Shown here piece after piece: positions 1-9,084 of a DNA stretch of 64,000 nt. This stretch comes from Gammaproteobacteria bacterium (GTDB taxonomy: Bacteria > Pseudomonadota > Gammaproteobacteria > Pseudomonadales > Ketobacteraceae), in contig JABLXQ010000020.1 in NCBI GenBank assembly GCA_013178375.1, forward strand, positions 35,637 to 99,636, in the 5' to 3' direction. The notes beneath the pieces are model-generated. The model ran no database searches and was not told where the DNA came from. It saw only the letters and a program-made list of their open reading frames with translations. Position 1 is the stretch's first letter. The number at the start of each line of letters is the position of its first letter. The position numbers and the translations under genes were made by a program.

Positions 1-1558
1 TTACGTCTGGATTCCGCTGCAGTAACGTCAGGAAATCTTCACCCTGGCGGATCTTCGCCGCTTCGATCGCCACAACCGCTTCATTTTCCGTCAACGCTTC
101 CTGTTGCAGCGCCTGCTGCTCCATCACCGTGACGTCCGCTTCCGAAGGATCCAGGCCGCTGCTCTGGCGGGCCTGAATGCGTCGCACCAGTTCAGCATGA
201 TCCGCGGCACAAATCAGAATCGCTGCCCGCACGCCCCGCTGTTGCGCCAGCGCAAGAAACGGCTGGCGGTGGGCGCGCTTGAGGAAGGTGGCATCCACGA
301 TGACGGGAAAGCCGGCGGCCAGTACCGTGCCGGCATCCTGCAGTATCTGGTCGAAGGTGCGGCGGGAAATGGATTCGGTGTAGATGCCGCCGGATACGTC
401 CGTGCTCGGCTGCAATGGTTGCAGGCCGCACAGGCGTTTGCGGGTGACATCGGAACGCAACTGGATCGCCCCGCTCTGCTCTGCCACCTGGCGCGCGATG
501 GTGCTTTTGCCGCTGCCGGAAATGCCGGTGGTGATCGCCAGAAACACCGGGCGCGGTGGCCGTGTGGCAACGCAATAATCCAGATAACCGGCAAATTCCT
601 GTTCCAGCGCGGCGGCCTGCTCCGCTGCGAGGCCACTTTGCTGACGCCGCAGAATGCTTACCTTGGCCCGCACCAGGGCGCGGTACACCCGATAGAAATC
701 CAACAGCGCCAGCAATCCGTAATCGGCATTGAATTCCAGATAGGCATTGAGAATGCGGTTGGCCTGGGCACGAAACCCCCTGAATTCCAGATCCATCAGC
801 AGAAAGGCCAGATCGCTGGCAGTGTCGATCCAGCGCAGTTCCGGATTGAATTCGATGCAGTCGAACGGCAACCACTGCTGGTCGATCCAGGCGATATTGC
901 CGGCGTGCAGATCGCCGTGCAGTTCACGCACGCAGCCCTGTTGCCGACGTCGGGTGAAAAGATCGCGCAACACCTGCGCCTGTTCCAGCGACCAGCGTTT
1001 GATTTCGTCCAGCTGCGCGCGCAAGCGTTCATCTTTTAGCAGTGGTTCAATCTGGCGGAAATTTTCCAGCACCGGCGCCAGCACGGCATCGGCAGTGCCC
1101 CAGGGCGATTCCGCCGTGGCCACCGCCGCGTCGGCATGAAATTGCGCCAGCCGGTAACCCAGCGCCAGCAGGGATTGCGGTGTCACGGATGCTGGCTGCG
1201 CAAGCCAGTCCGCCAGCGTGGCATCTGCATCGAACTGGCGCATTTTTACTGCGTAGTCCACCACATCGCCGTCACCGTGCAGAAACAGTTGACCGTCGCG
1301 GGACACCACCGCTACCACGTCCAGATAGATGCCAGGACAGGTGCGCCGGTTGAGGCGGATTTCCTCGTGGCAGCAATGCCGGCGTTTCTCCAGCGTGGAA
1401 AAATCCAGAAAGCCGAAATTCACCGGCTTCTTGATCTTGTAGACGAAATCGCCGGTAAGCAGCACCCGGGAAATATGGGTTTCACGCACCTGCAGTGCAG
1501 AAACGGGATGCGGAAAGGCATCGCTGCGCAGCAGGGATTGGAAAGCGGACTGGTCCAT
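1..1558 (-). CDS. Bifunctional aminoglycoside-phosphotransferase-like / P-loop ATPase protein, 3' end cut by the window
   Basis: The reading frame runs from an ATG at 1558 down to base 2 with no stop, so the C-terminus lies outside the window. The first ~330 residues look like an APH/choline-kinase fold: a conserved HGDLHAGNI catalytic loop is followed by a metal-binding FDCIEF block. From about residue 345 there is a P-loop NTPase domain with Walker A GISGSGKS. This two-domain arrangement matches the COG2187/COG0645 family of predicted kinases; the substrate is unknown. It sits 30 bp downstream of the cation efflux gene on the same strand, so the two probably share a transcript. The start is chosen for the family-typical MDQSAFQSL beginning; no strong Shine-Dalgarno is visible. 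Confidence 0.85.
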   Translation of the reverse strand, partial: MDQSAFQSLLRSDAFPHPVSALQVRETHISRVLLTGDFVYKIKKPVNFGFLDFSTLEKRRHCCHEEIRLNRRTCPGIYLDVVAVVSRDGQLFLHGDGDVVDYAVKMRQFDADATLADWLAQPASVTPQSLLALGYRLAQFHADAAVATAESPWGTADAVLAPVLENFRQIEPLLKDERLRAQLDEIKRWSLEQAQVLRDLFTRRRQQGCVRELHGDLHAGNIAWIDQQWLPFDCIEFNPELRWIDTASDLAFLLMDLEFRGFRAQANRILNAYLEFNADYGLLALLDFYRVYRALVRAKVSILRRQQSGLAAEQAAALEQEFAGYLDYCVATRPPRPVFLAITTGISGSGKSTIARQVAEQSGAIQLRSDVTRKRLCGLQPLQPSTDVSGGIYTESISRRTFDQILQDAGTVLAAGFPVIVDATFLKRAHRQPFLALAQQRGVRAAILICAADHAELVRRIQARQSSGLDPSEADVTVMEQQALQQEALTENEAVVAIEAAKIRQGEDFLTLLQRNPDV

Positions 1559-1588
1559 GGCATGTCGTCCGTGAGCAGAAAAGTGCGT

Positions 1589-2497
1589 TCAGTTGCGGTG
1601 AGTGGCGCCCGGCATGTGAGGGTCCTGGTGAATCAACACATCGGCGTTGGGAAATTCCCGCAGGATGTCCGACTCCACCTGATCGCAGATGCGGTGCGCG
1701 CGGGCCAATGGCATGTTGCCGTCCAGCTCTACGTGCATCTGCACGATTTTCACATGGCCGGACTGGCGGGTGCGCAGGCCATGCACGCCCAGCACCTCGT
1801 CCCGCTGGAGCGCGATCGCTTCGATGCGGTGCAGTTCTTCCTCCGGCAATTCCCGGTCCAGCAGCAGCTGGATCGATTCGTTCCAGATCTGCACGGCGGT
1901 GTAAAAAATATAGAGTGAAATTGCAATGGCCAGCACCGGGTCTGCCTGCGGCCAGCCGACCCACGACAACAGCAGCGCGACGATGATGCCGGCATTGGTC
2001 AGCAGATCCGACAGATAATGCAGCGAATCCGCCTTGATGGCGGGGGAATGGGTCTTTGCGATCACATAACGCTGGTACATCACCAGCACGAACGTGAGCA
2101 CAATCGACACCAGCATGACCGCCACCGCCACATCCAGCTGCTCCAGCGGTTGCGGGTTCAACATGCGGTCAATTGCCCGCGCCAGCAGAAAAACCGCCGA
2201 GCCCATGATGAACAGCGCCTGCCCCAGCCCTGCCAGCGACTCGGCCTTGCCGTGACCAAACCGGTGTTCCGCATCCGCCGGTTGCAGCGCATACCGCACG
2301 GCGATGAAATTGAGCAGCGAGGCGAGCGCATCGAGCGCGGAATCGGTCAGTGAAGCCAGCAGGCTGACGGAATCGGAAATCCACCAGGCATAAGCCTTGA
2401 TGGACATGAGCAGGACGGCGACCAGCACGGAGGCGGAGGCGGCCAGATGCAGCAGGCGCACATGAGTTTGGCAGGAAAGATCGGCTTCAGTCGTCAT
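1589..2497 (-). CDS. Cation diffusion facilitator (FieF-like) metal efflux transporter
   Basis: 302 aa, the usual length for a CDF exporter. About six membrane segments cover the first ~200 residues, followed by a cytoplasmic C-terminal domain. The transport-site motifs are visible: TDSALD (DxxxD spacing) in the second helix and HYLSD (HxxxD) in the fifth, the tetrahedral site that binds Zn2+/Fe2+ in E. coli FieF. The C-terminal domain ends with several His residues typical of the regulatory zinc site. Role: proton-coupled efflux of divalent metals across the inner membrane. It is first in a likely two-gene minus-strand unit with the phosphotransferase/ATPase gene. Metal specificity cannot be read from sequence alone. 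Confidence 0.92.
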   Translation of the reverse strand: MTTEADLSCQTHVRLLHLAASASVLVAVLLMSIKAYAWWISDSVSLLASLTDSALDALASLLNFIAVRYALQPADAEHRFGHGKAESLAGLGQALFIMGSAVFLLARAIDRMLNPQPLEQLDVAVAVMLVSIVLTFVLVMYQRYVIAKTHSPAIKADSLHYLSDLLTNAGIIVALLLSWVGWPQADPVLAIAISLYIFYTAVQIWNESIQLLLDRELPEEELHRIEAIALQRDEVLGVHGLRTRQSGHVKIVQMHVELDGNMPLARAHRICDQVESDILREFPNADVLIHQDPHMPGATHRN

Positions 2498-2586
2498 AAC
2501 CTGTCATTTTAACAGTATGTCATCACAACAAAACCCGTCAGACGATTGAATTTGCCAATGGCGCCCCCATTTTTCAGGCAAGGCAA

Positions 2587-3399
2587 ATGAAAACGAGGTG
2601 CATTCCCGTGAGCGAAATCCGCGAGCCCGCAGTAGCCGGCCTGTTCTACCCGGAAAAACCGCAGGAATTACAACAGGTCATCAACGACTATCTGGAAACC
2701 GCGCCCCATTCCCATCTGGAGCGGCCCAAGGCCATTGTGGTGCCCCACGCCGGTTATGTGTATTCCGGCAGCATGGCGGCGCGCGCCTATGCGGCACTGG
2801 AACATCATGCCCGCGAAATCCGACGGGTGGTGTTGCTGGGGCCTTCGCACCGGGTCGGCTTTCGCGGTATCGCGTTTTGCAGCGCCGATTCCTACAAGAC
2901 GCCGCTGGGATTGATTCCGGTGGACCAGTCCGCCTTCGTCGCCATTTCCAATCTGCCCAATGTCGGCATGCTCGACCGCGCCCATGCCCAGGAACACAGC
3001 CTGGAAGTACAGCTGCCGTTCCTGCAATCCGTGCTGCGGGATTTCACGCTGGTGCCGTTGGTGGTGGGTGACGTGGAGCCGGAGGATGTGGCCAAGGTGC
3101 TGGAAAAACTCTGGGGCGGGCCGGAGACGCTGATCGTGATCAGCTCCGATCTGAGCCACTACCATGACTATGCGACAGCATGCGAACTCGATACGGAAAC
3201 CTGCCACGCGGTGGAAAGCTGCCGCCCCGATCAGATCGGTTACGAGCAGGCCTGCGGCCGCATTCCGCTGAATGGCTTGCTGCAACTGGCACAACGCAAG
3301 CATCTGAAAGTCACCACGCTGGGCCTGTGCAACTCCGGCGACACGGCCGGTGACCGCCAGCGCGTGGTTGGATACGGCGCCTGGGCGTTTTCCGAATGA
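2587..3399 (+). CDS. amrB: MEMO1-family protein (AmmeMemoRadiSam system protein B)
   Basis: 270 aa, matching the MEMO family, a fold related to class III extradiol dioxygenases. The signature blocks are present in order: HAGYVYSG near residue 55, LLGPSHR, EHSLEVQLPF, SSDLSHYHD and a C-terminal GLCNSGDTAGD. The His and Cys residues that bind metal in human MEMO1 fall within these blocks. The gene overlaps the AMMECR1-domain gene by 4 bp (ATGA), so the two are co-translated. Family role is not settled biochemically; it is linked to a radical-SAM partner that is not adjacent here. The start could be the listed ATG or a slightly later in-frame codon. Confidence 0.88.
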   Translation: MKTRCIPVSEIREPAVAGLFYPEKPQELQQVINDYLETAPHSHLERPKAIVVPHAGYVYSGSMAARAYAALEHHAREIRRVVLLGPSHRVGFRGIAFCSADSYKTPLGLIPVDQSAFVAISNLPNVGMLDRAHAQEHSLEVQLPFLQSVLRDFTLVPLVVGDVEPEDVAKVLEKLWGGPETLIVISSDLSHYHDYATACELDTETCHAVESCRPDQIGYEQACGRIPLNGLLQLAQRKHLKVTTLGLCNSGDTAGDRQRVVGYGAWAFSE

Positions 3400-3950
3400 C
3401 GGTGCTGTCGACCACACAGCGTCAACGCCTGCTGGATGTCGCGCGCGAATCCATCCGTCATGGCCTTGCCTATGGCAAACCGTTGCCCGTGCAGGATGAG
3501 GATGCCGCGCTGCTGCAGCCCGGTGCCAGTTTCGTCACGCTGAATCTGCACGACGAATTGCGCGGTTGCATCGGTTCACTGGAGGCCCATCAACCACTGG
3601 TGAAGGATGTGGCACAGAATGCCTTCAGCGCGGCATTTCGCGATTCCCGCTTTCCACCCGTCACAGCCCGCGAATTTGATGCGCTCGATCTGCATATATC
3701 CATCCTCTCCCCCAGCGAGCCGCTGCATTTTTCCAGCGAAGCCGATCTGCTGCGACAGCTGCGCCCGGGCATCGACGGACTGGTGCTGACGGACGGCTAT
3801 CATCGCGGCACCTTCCTGCCGCAGGTGTGGGAGCAGTTGCCGGAACCGGCGGAATTTCTCGCTCACCTCAAACGCAAGGCCGGCTTGCCGGTGAATCACT
3901 GGAGCCCGACACTGCGGGTGGAACGCTACAGCGTCGACAGCATTCCCTGA
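3396..3950 (+). CDS. amrA: AMMECR1-domain protein (AmmeMemoRadiSam system protein A)
   Basis: 184 aa single AMMECR1 domain. The invariant LRGCIGS block is near residue 55, and VLTDG and GTFLPQVWEQ blocks follow in the family order. It overlaps the upstream MEMO gene by ATGA. The domain's activity is not established; its conserved association with MEMO and a radical-SAM enzyme suggests a shared modification pathway. The third member is not present between here and the next gene, a DMT transporter with its own promoter-like element, so it is encoded elsewhere or absent. Confidence 0.88.
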   Translation: MTVLSTTQRQRLLDVARESIRHGLAYGKPLPVQDEDAALLQPGASFVTLNLHDELRGCIGSLEAHQPLVKDVAQNAFSAAFRDSRFPPVTAREFDALDLHISILSPSEPLHFSSEADLLRQLRPGIDGLVLTDGYHRGTFLPQVWEQLPEPAEFLAHLKRKAGLPVNHWSPTLRVERYSVDSIP

Positions 3951-3973
3951 GCACACCACGCCCGGAGCCGCCT

Positions 3974-3981
3974 GCTATACT
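3974..3981 (+). promoter_or_regulatory. Extended -10 promoter candidate for the DMT transporter
   Basis: TGCTATACT lies about 25 bp before the ATG at 4005 and has both the TGn extension and a TATACT -10 hexamer. No good -35 is visible at the usual distance, as is common for extended -10 promoters. Sequence-only call. Confidence 0.45.
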
Positions 3982-4004
3982 GCGCGCAGCTTCGGAGACG
4001 CAGT

Positions 4005-4847
4005 ATGTCCAACGACCTCAGACTGGGCGCTTTCTATTTGCTGCTGGGTGAATTCCTGCTGGCAATGATGGCGGCGCTGATCAAACACCTGTCCGGCGAT
4101 GTGCCGCAGGAAGTACTGGTGTTCAGCCGCAACCTGTTCGGTCTGGTGGCACTGTTGCCGATCGTGCTGCACCAGGGCGTGCGCAATCTGAAAACCCGGC
4201 GGCTGGGCGTGCATCTGCAACGCTCCATCGTCGGATTGATCGCCATGTACGGCTATTTCTATGTGATCGCCCACCTGCCGCTGGCAGAAGCGGTACTCGT
4301 CAAACTGTCGGCCCCTTTCTTCCTTCCCATCATTGCGTTTTTCTGGCTGAAAGAAAAAATCCGTCTGCGCACGGCGCTGGCGATCCTGCTGGGATTCGTC
4401 GGCGTGATTTTTGTGTTGCGGCCCGGGTCCGACACGTTTCAGCCGGTGGCGCTGGTGGGCATCGGCGCGGCGGTGCTGGCGAGCCTGGCCAAGGTGACGA
4501 TCCGCGACATGGCGGATACCGAGCCCACCTATCGCGTAGTGTTCTATTTCGGTCTGCTGGCGACGCTGGTGTCGGCAGTGCCGCTGCTGTGGGGTTGGCA
4601 GATGCCGCCAGCACACACCTGGATCTGGTTGTTCGTGATCGGTGTGGCCGGCACCGGCGGGCAGCTGCTGATGACCAAGGCCTACCAGATCGCGAACCCG
4701 GGCCAGGTGGGCCCGTACACCTATGCCTCGGTAATTTACGCCGCGATTCTGGGCTGGCTGTTCTGGGACGAGGCGTTGCTGATCACAACATTGATCGGCA
4801 GCGTACTGATCGTGGCGTCCGGCGTGCTCAATATGAAAAAGGCGTGA
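4005..4847 (+). CDS. DMT-superfamily transporter, two EamA domains
   Basis: 280 aa with ten predicted membrane segments arranged as two EamA repeats (roughly residues 5-135 and 145-278), typical of ten-helix drug/metabolite exporters. A GxxxF-type kink and the conserved P-rich end of helix 4 (KLSAPFFLP) are visible. Expected role is export or exchange of a small metabolite, such as an amino acid, purine or S-adenosylmethionine-type substrate, across the inner membrane. The substrate is unknown. The gene stands alone between the AMMECR1 gene and the acyl-CoA dehydrogenase operon. Confidence 0.85.
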   Translation: MSNDLRLGAFYLLLGEFLLAMMAALIKHLSGDVPQEVLVFSRNLFGLVALLPIVLHQGVRNLKTRRLGVHLQRSIVGLIAMYGYFYVIAHLPLAEAVLVKLSAPFFLPIIAFFWLKEKIRLRTALAILLGFVGVIFVLRPGSDTFQPVALVGIGAAVLASLAKVTIRDMADTEPTYRVVFYFGLLATLVSAVPLLWGWQMPPAHTWIWLFVIGVAGTGGQLLMTKAYQIANPGQVGPYTYASVIYAAILGWLFWDEALLITTLIGSVLIVASGVLNMKKA

Positions 4848-5059
4848 ACCCGCCACCGTGGCGGACTTCGACGCCACGTCCCGACCCGCGCCACAACTTC
4901 CCCGTTTTTTGTGACAACACAAGCGCTTGCCGGATTGGCTGAATCGCCATCCGCCCTGTCCGGCGCTGCCAATGTTTTGATCAGGGCGAGCGCACATGAT
5001 CGGCCACAGTCAGACTACGATTATAAGAAAGCATCAACAGCATTACAGAGGAGCAGCAA

Positions 5060-6367
5060 ATGAGCCGAGATCCCATCGGGTTCGCCATGGCCACCATGAG
5101 CCGCATCGCGGGTTCGACCCTCGTCGAACGCATGGGCTTGCGGGAAACCATCGAGAAAATCACCTATCAAAGCACCAAGACCGGATTTCAGGCCCTGGGT
5201 GCCGCGTCGCGCCAGTTCAAGAGCGTGACCCAATTGCTGAAACCCGCCCGCCTGGACGCTCCGGCACAACCCAAACTGCAGTTCGATCTGTCGCTGAGTG
5301 AAGAACAGCAGATGATGCGCGACAGCGTGCGCCGCTTTGCCGAAGACGTATTGCGCCCCGCCGCAGCCAAAGCCAACGACGACTGCGCCATGAGTCACGA
5401 CATTCTGAGCCAGATCGCGGAGCTGGGCCTGGCCTATTACGCCGTGCCGGAAAACCTGGGCGGCGCCGGCACCGAGCGTTCCCCCGTAACCAGCATGCTG
5501 ATTGCAGAAGATCTGGCGTGGGGCGACATGGGCCTGGCGGTGGCGATCCTGTCCTCCATGGGCGTCGCCAACGCACTCACCCAGTGGGGCACCGCCGCGC
5601 AGCAATCGAAATACCTGCCGGCCTTCCTTGATGAAAACACCCTGCAGGCCACCATTGCCATCAATGAAAAACGCCCGCTGTTCGATCCGCTGAATCTGCA
5701 AACCACTGCGCTGCAACAGGGCAATGGCTACGTGCTGCAAGGGGAAAAATCCTCGGTGCCGCTGGTGGAGAGCGCCGAGCTGTTCCTGGTGGCCGCCACT
5801 CTGAACGGCAAGCCGCGCATTTTCATCGTGGAAAGCGGCAGCGAAGGCGTTACCGTGAAAAAGGAAAATGCCATGGGCGTGCGCGCCGCCGCGCTGGGCA
5901 GCATTCATCTGCAACAGGTGAAAGTCGACAAGGATGCGCTGCTGGGCGACGACGAATTCGATTACACCGCGTTTATCAACTACGCCCGCCTGGGCTGGTG
6001 TGCACTGGCAGTGGGTGCCGCCAAGGCCGTGCTGGAATACACCATCAATTACGCCAACGAACGCATCGCCTTTGGCGAGCCCATCAGTCATCGTCAGGCG
6101 GTGGCCTTCATGATCGCCAACATCGGCATTGAACTGGATTCCATGCAGGTGATGACGCAGCGCGCCGTGGCCCTGGCAGAACAGGGCAAGCCGTTCGCGC
6201 GGGAAGCCTATCTTGCCCGCGTACTGTGTGCCGACAAGGCCATGGAAATCGGCACGAACGGCGTGCAGCTGCTGGGCGGACACGGTTTCACGAAAGAACA
6301 TCCGGTGGAGCGCTGGTATCGCGACCTGCGCGCTGTGGCAATAATGGAAGGCGGCCTGCACCTGTAA
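5060..6367 (+). CDS. Acyl-CoA dehydrogenase, first subunit/paralogue of a two-gene operon
   Basis: 435 aa flavoprotein of the acyl-CoA dehydrogenase family with an N-terminal extension of about 75 residues before the usual start of the fold. The helical N-domain, FAD-binding beta-domain and C-terminal helices with LLGGHGFTKEHPVERWYRD are in order. A C-terminal MEGG supplies a candidate catalytic-base Glu near residue 429. The Shine-Dalgarno GAGGAGC is 6-7 bp before the ATG. The gene is 15 bp upstream of a second dehydrogenase gene, suggesting a heteromeric enzyme like the paired FadE subunits of actinobacteria, or two sequential enzymes. Substrate unknown; likely a branched or ring-derived acyl-CoA (inference). 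Confidence 0.87.
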   Translation: MSRDPIGFAMATMSRIAGSTLVERMGLRETIEKITYQSTKTGFQALGAASRQFKSVTQLLKPARLDAPAQPKLQFDLSLSEEQQMMRDSVRRFAEDVLRPAAAKANDDCAMSHDILSQIAELGLAYYAVPENLGGAGTERSPVTSMLIAEDLAWGDMGLAVAILSSMGVANALTQWGTAAQQSKYLPAFLDENTLQATIAINEKRPLFDPLNLQTTALQQGNGYVLQGEKSSVPLVESAELFLVAATLNGKPRIFIVESGSEGVTVKKENAMGVRAAALGSIHLQQVKVDKDALLGDDEFDYTAFINYARLGWCALAVGAAKAVLEYTINYANERIAFGEPISHRQAVAFMIANIGIELDSMQVMTQRAVALAEQGKPFAREAYLARVLCADKAMEIGTNGVQLLGGHGFTKEHPVERWYRDLRAVAIMEGGLHL

Positions 6368-6382
6368 TCGGGGGACAAATTT

Positions 6383-7585
6383 ATGTATCTGGAATTACCG
6401 AAAAAACTGAAAGGTCTGCAAGGCATGGCACACCAGATGGCAGTGGAAATGCTGCGTCCGGTTTCACGCAAGTACGATCTGGCGGAACACGATTACCCGA
6501 AAGAACTGGACATGGTGGCCGCCATGCTCGACGGCATGAACGCCGGCGAGAAGGACGGCGGTGTTGGCGCCAGTCAGTCCTCGCAAGCGAAAGATAAAGA
6601 TGCCGGCACCCGCAACGGCGCCAACATGGCAGCGGTGGTGGGTATTCAGGAATTCTGCTGGGGCGACGTGGGGCTGCTGCTGACTTTGCCGCGTCAGGGC
6701 CTGGGCAATGCCGCGATCGGCGCGGTTTCCAATGAAGAACAGAGCAAACGCTTCAAGGGCAAGTGGGCGGCGATGGCCATCACCGAACCGGGCACCGGTT
6801 CTGATTCCGCCAACATTCGCACCACTGCAAAAAAAGACGGCGATTACTATGTGTTGAACGGCGAGAAGATTTTCGTCACCGCCGGCGCCCGCGCCGACAT
6901 CGTGGTGGTGTGGGCCACGCTGGATAAAGATGCCGGACGCGCCGCCATCAAATCCTTTGCGGTGGAGCGCGGCACGCCTGGCATGGAAGTAACCCGCCTG
7001 GAACACAAGCTGGGCATCAAGGCGTCCGACACGGCCGTCATTAATTTCACCGACTGCCGCGTGCACAAGGACAACCTGCTGGGCAATCCTGAAATCGATG
7101 TGAAGAAAGGTTTCGGCGGCGTAATGCAGACGTTCGACAACACGCGCCCGCTGGTGGCCGCGATGGCGGTGGGCGTTACCAAAGCCGCGCTGGATCGCAC
7201 CCGTGAATTGCTGCAGGATCATGTGAACTGCAACTACAGCAAGACCATTCACAATGTGACCGCCATTGAAGCGGAACTGTACCGGATGGAAGCCGAGTGG
7301 GAAGCCGCCCGCCTGCTGACGCTGAAAGCGGCCTGGATGGCGGATAACGGCCGCCCCAACTCCATGGAAGCCTCGGTGGCGAAAGCCAAGGCCGGACGCA
7401 CCTGCAACACAGTCACCCTGCGTTGCGTGGAGCTCTGTTCAAGTCTGGGCTATGGCGAAACCGAACTGCTGGAGAAGTGGAGCCGCGATTCCAAGATCCT
7501 GGATATTTTTGAAGGCACCCAACAGATCCAGCAGCTGATCGTGGCGCGGCGCCTGCTGAACAAATCCTCTGCCGAATTGAAATAA
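6383..7585 (+). CDS. Acyl-CoA dehydrogenase, second gene of the pair
   Basis: 400 aa, full-length acyl-CoA dehydrogenase. Family blocks: AITEPGTGSDSANIRT for FAD/substrate contact in the middle domain, then YGETELLEKWSRDSKILDIFEGT near the C-terminus with the FEGT Glu in the catalytic-base position. It has a long loop around residues 45-70 rich in Gly and charged residues. Starts 15 bp after the preceding dehydrogenase. A duplicated 13-bp unit containing the stop codon follows directly, and then a strong intrinsic terminator. Both subunits keep a catalytic Glu, so a pure alpha2beta2 arrangement with only one active subunit is not implied. Confidence 0.88.
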   Translation: MYLELPKKLKGLQGMAHQMAVEMLRPVSRKYDLAEHDYPKELDMVAAMLDGMNAGEKDGGVGASQSSQAKDKDAGTRNGANMAAVVGIQEFCWGDVGLLLTLPRQGLGNAAIGAVSNEEQSKRFKGKWAAMAITEPGTGSDSANIRTTAKKDGDYYVLNGEKIFVTAGARADIVVVWATLDKDAGRAAIKSFAVERGTPGMEVTRLEHKLGIKASDTAVINFTDCRVHKDNLLGNPEIDVKKGFGGVMQTFDNTRPLVAAMAVGVTKAALDRTRELLQDHVNCNYSKTIHNVTAIEAELYRMEAEWEAARLLTLKAAWMADNGRPNSMEASVAKAKAGRTCNTVTLRCVELCSSLGYGETELLEKWSRDSKILDIFEGTQQIQQLIVARRLLNKSSAELK

Positions 7586-7608
7586 GCATCGGTTATGAGT
7601 ATCGGTTG
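7583..7608 (+). repeat. Tandem 13-bp duplication covering the stop codon
   Basis: TAAGCATCGGTTA is followed directly by TGAGTATCGGTTG. Ten of 13 positions match, and each unit begins with a stop codon. Similar stop-codon repeats occur at 49619-49666 and 60974-61019. Confidence 0.6.
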
Positions 7609-7617
7609 ACCTCAACG

Positions 7618-7678
7618 CCGTCATGATCTGCGTCGTGACGGTGTTTGTTATGGCAGGTGTCCCACCTGCCTTTTTTTT
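7618..7678. terminator. Hairpin plus intrinsic terminator between convergent genes
   Basis: The first hairpin is CCGTCATGA/TCGTGACGG (7618-7641, one wobble). The second has a perfect 8-bp stem GGCAGGTG/CACCTGCC (7652-7670) with a 3-nt loop followed by eight T on the plus strand. It terminates the dehydrogenase operon and lies inside the last codons of the convergent histidine kinase gene. Confidence 0.85.
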
Positions 7679-9084
7679 GCCTGCTGGCTTTTTACTGGAA
7701 TCGTTACCTGGATGCAGAGCCCGCCCAGCGACGCGCTGGTACTCACCCGGACTTCGCCGCCCAGCAATTCCACCGTGCGCCTGACGATAGCCAGCCCGAG
7801 GCCGGAACCGCTCACGGCCCCGTTCTGGATCCGGTAAAAGCGCTCGAATATTTTCTGCTGTTCCTCTGGCGCTACACCGGGACCACTGTCTTCCACGCTG
7901 ATCTGCACGCTATCGCCTTCGGCCCTGGCACTCACCAGAATCCGCCCCGCTGGCGGTGCGTACTTGATGGCGTTGTCCACCAGATTGCGCACCACCAGGG
8001 GAACCAGCTGCGGCACTGTCAGTAACGGCAGGCACGACACGTCCGACGTCAGCTCGATGTTCTGCTGCTTTTGCAATGCCAGCGGATACAGCGCGGCGAT
8101 TTCCTCGCGCAGCACCGGCAGCAGATCGATTTCCTGTAGGGCATAGCCATGATCGTCCTGCTCCAGACGGCTCATGGTCAGCAACTGGTTGATCAGCCGG
8201 CCGGTGCGATCAACACCGGCGTCCAGTTCATGCAGCAGCTGGATGCGTTCCTGCTCGTCACGCGCCTTCAGTGCGTTCTGCACGTTCACTTTCAGTACCG
8301 ACACCGGCGTGCGCATTTCGTGGGAGGCCGTAGCAGTGAAGCGTCGCTCGCTCTCCAGGGAACGCCGCAGCCGCACCAGCAGGCCGTTGAGGGATTCGAC
8401 AATGGGACTGATTTCCTGCGGCGTGTTGGCGAGAACGATGGGATCGAGATTGTCCTTGTCCCGCTGCTGGATATAGCGGTCCAGTTGCACCAGTGGCCGC
8501 ATACCCCGTTGCAACACCCAAGCCAGCAACAGCAGCAGCACGGGCAGTGCCAGCAACGAGGGGTACAGATTGCCCAGCGCTATCTTGCCCACCAGCTCTT
8601 CACGCACATCGCTGCGCTCGCCCACGGTGTAGGTCACTTCACCATCCACCAGGGTGAACAGGTACCAGTCATGCTGATCGAAATGAATACGATGGTAGCC
8701 CGCATCACGGGGAAAGGAATTCAGCGCGGGAAAGTTGTCAGACGCCAGAATCAGCTTGTCGTTGTGCAGGATCTTGAACATGATCTTGCGTTCATAACTG
8801 TGACCGTAGCGGGTGCGTTCTTCCAGATTGTCCTGATCTCCCAGGCTCGCGGGCGCCCAATCATGAGTGCTCACGGTGGCAGGCATGACCACTCCGCCGT
8901 CCGCTCCACCTGACGCCACCGCCACGGTGGACTTCAATACCCGGGCCGTCTGCGCCAGTTCTGCGTCAAACAGTTCATCCACTTCATAGTGCGCACGCTC
9001 GAAACTGAGCCAGGATGAGCCCAGCAGCACCAACAACACCAGCAGGGAAACCGAAAACAACAAAAAGACGCGGATCGATTTCAT
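7648..9084 (-). CDS. Membrane sensor histidine kinase (QseC/PmrB type), last gene of a seven-gene operon
   Basis: 478 aa. Two membrane segments (about residues 5-25 and 170-190) enclose a ~145-residue periplasmic sensor region. HAMP, HisKA with the phospho-acceptor in ATASHEMRTP, and HATPase_c with N-box (NLVDNAIKYA), DSGPGV and GSGLGLAIV follow. The start codon overlaps the regulator stop by ATGA, so kinase and regulator are co-translated. The C-terminal codons run through the neighbouring operon's terminator stem. It lies at the 3' end of a biosynthetic-looking operon, so it probably senses something linked to that pathway (inference). The periplasmic domain lacks a motif I can name. Confidence 0.92.
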   Translation of the reverse strand: MKSIRVFLLFSVSLLVLLVLLGSSWLSFERAHYEVDELFDAELAQTARVLKSTVAVASGGADGGVVMPATVSTHDWAPASLGDQDNLEERTRYGHSYERKIMFKILHNDKLILASDNFPALNSFPRDAGYHRIHFDQHDWYLFTLVDGEVTYTVGERSDVREELVGKIALGNLYPSLLALPVLLLLLAWVLQRGMRPLVQLDRYIQQRDKDNLDPIVLANTPQEISPIVESLNGLLVRLRRSLESERRFTATASHEMRTPVSVLKVNVQNALKARDEQERIQLLHELDAGVDRTGRLINQLLTMSRLEQDDHGYALQEIDLLPVLREEIAALYPLALQKQQNIELTSDVSCLPLLTVPQLVPLVVRNLVDNAIKYAPPAGRILVSARAEGDSVQISVEDSGPGVAPEEQQKIFERFYRIQNGAVSGSGLGLAIVRRTVELLGGEVRVSTSASLGGLCIQVTIPVKSQQAKKRQVGHLP

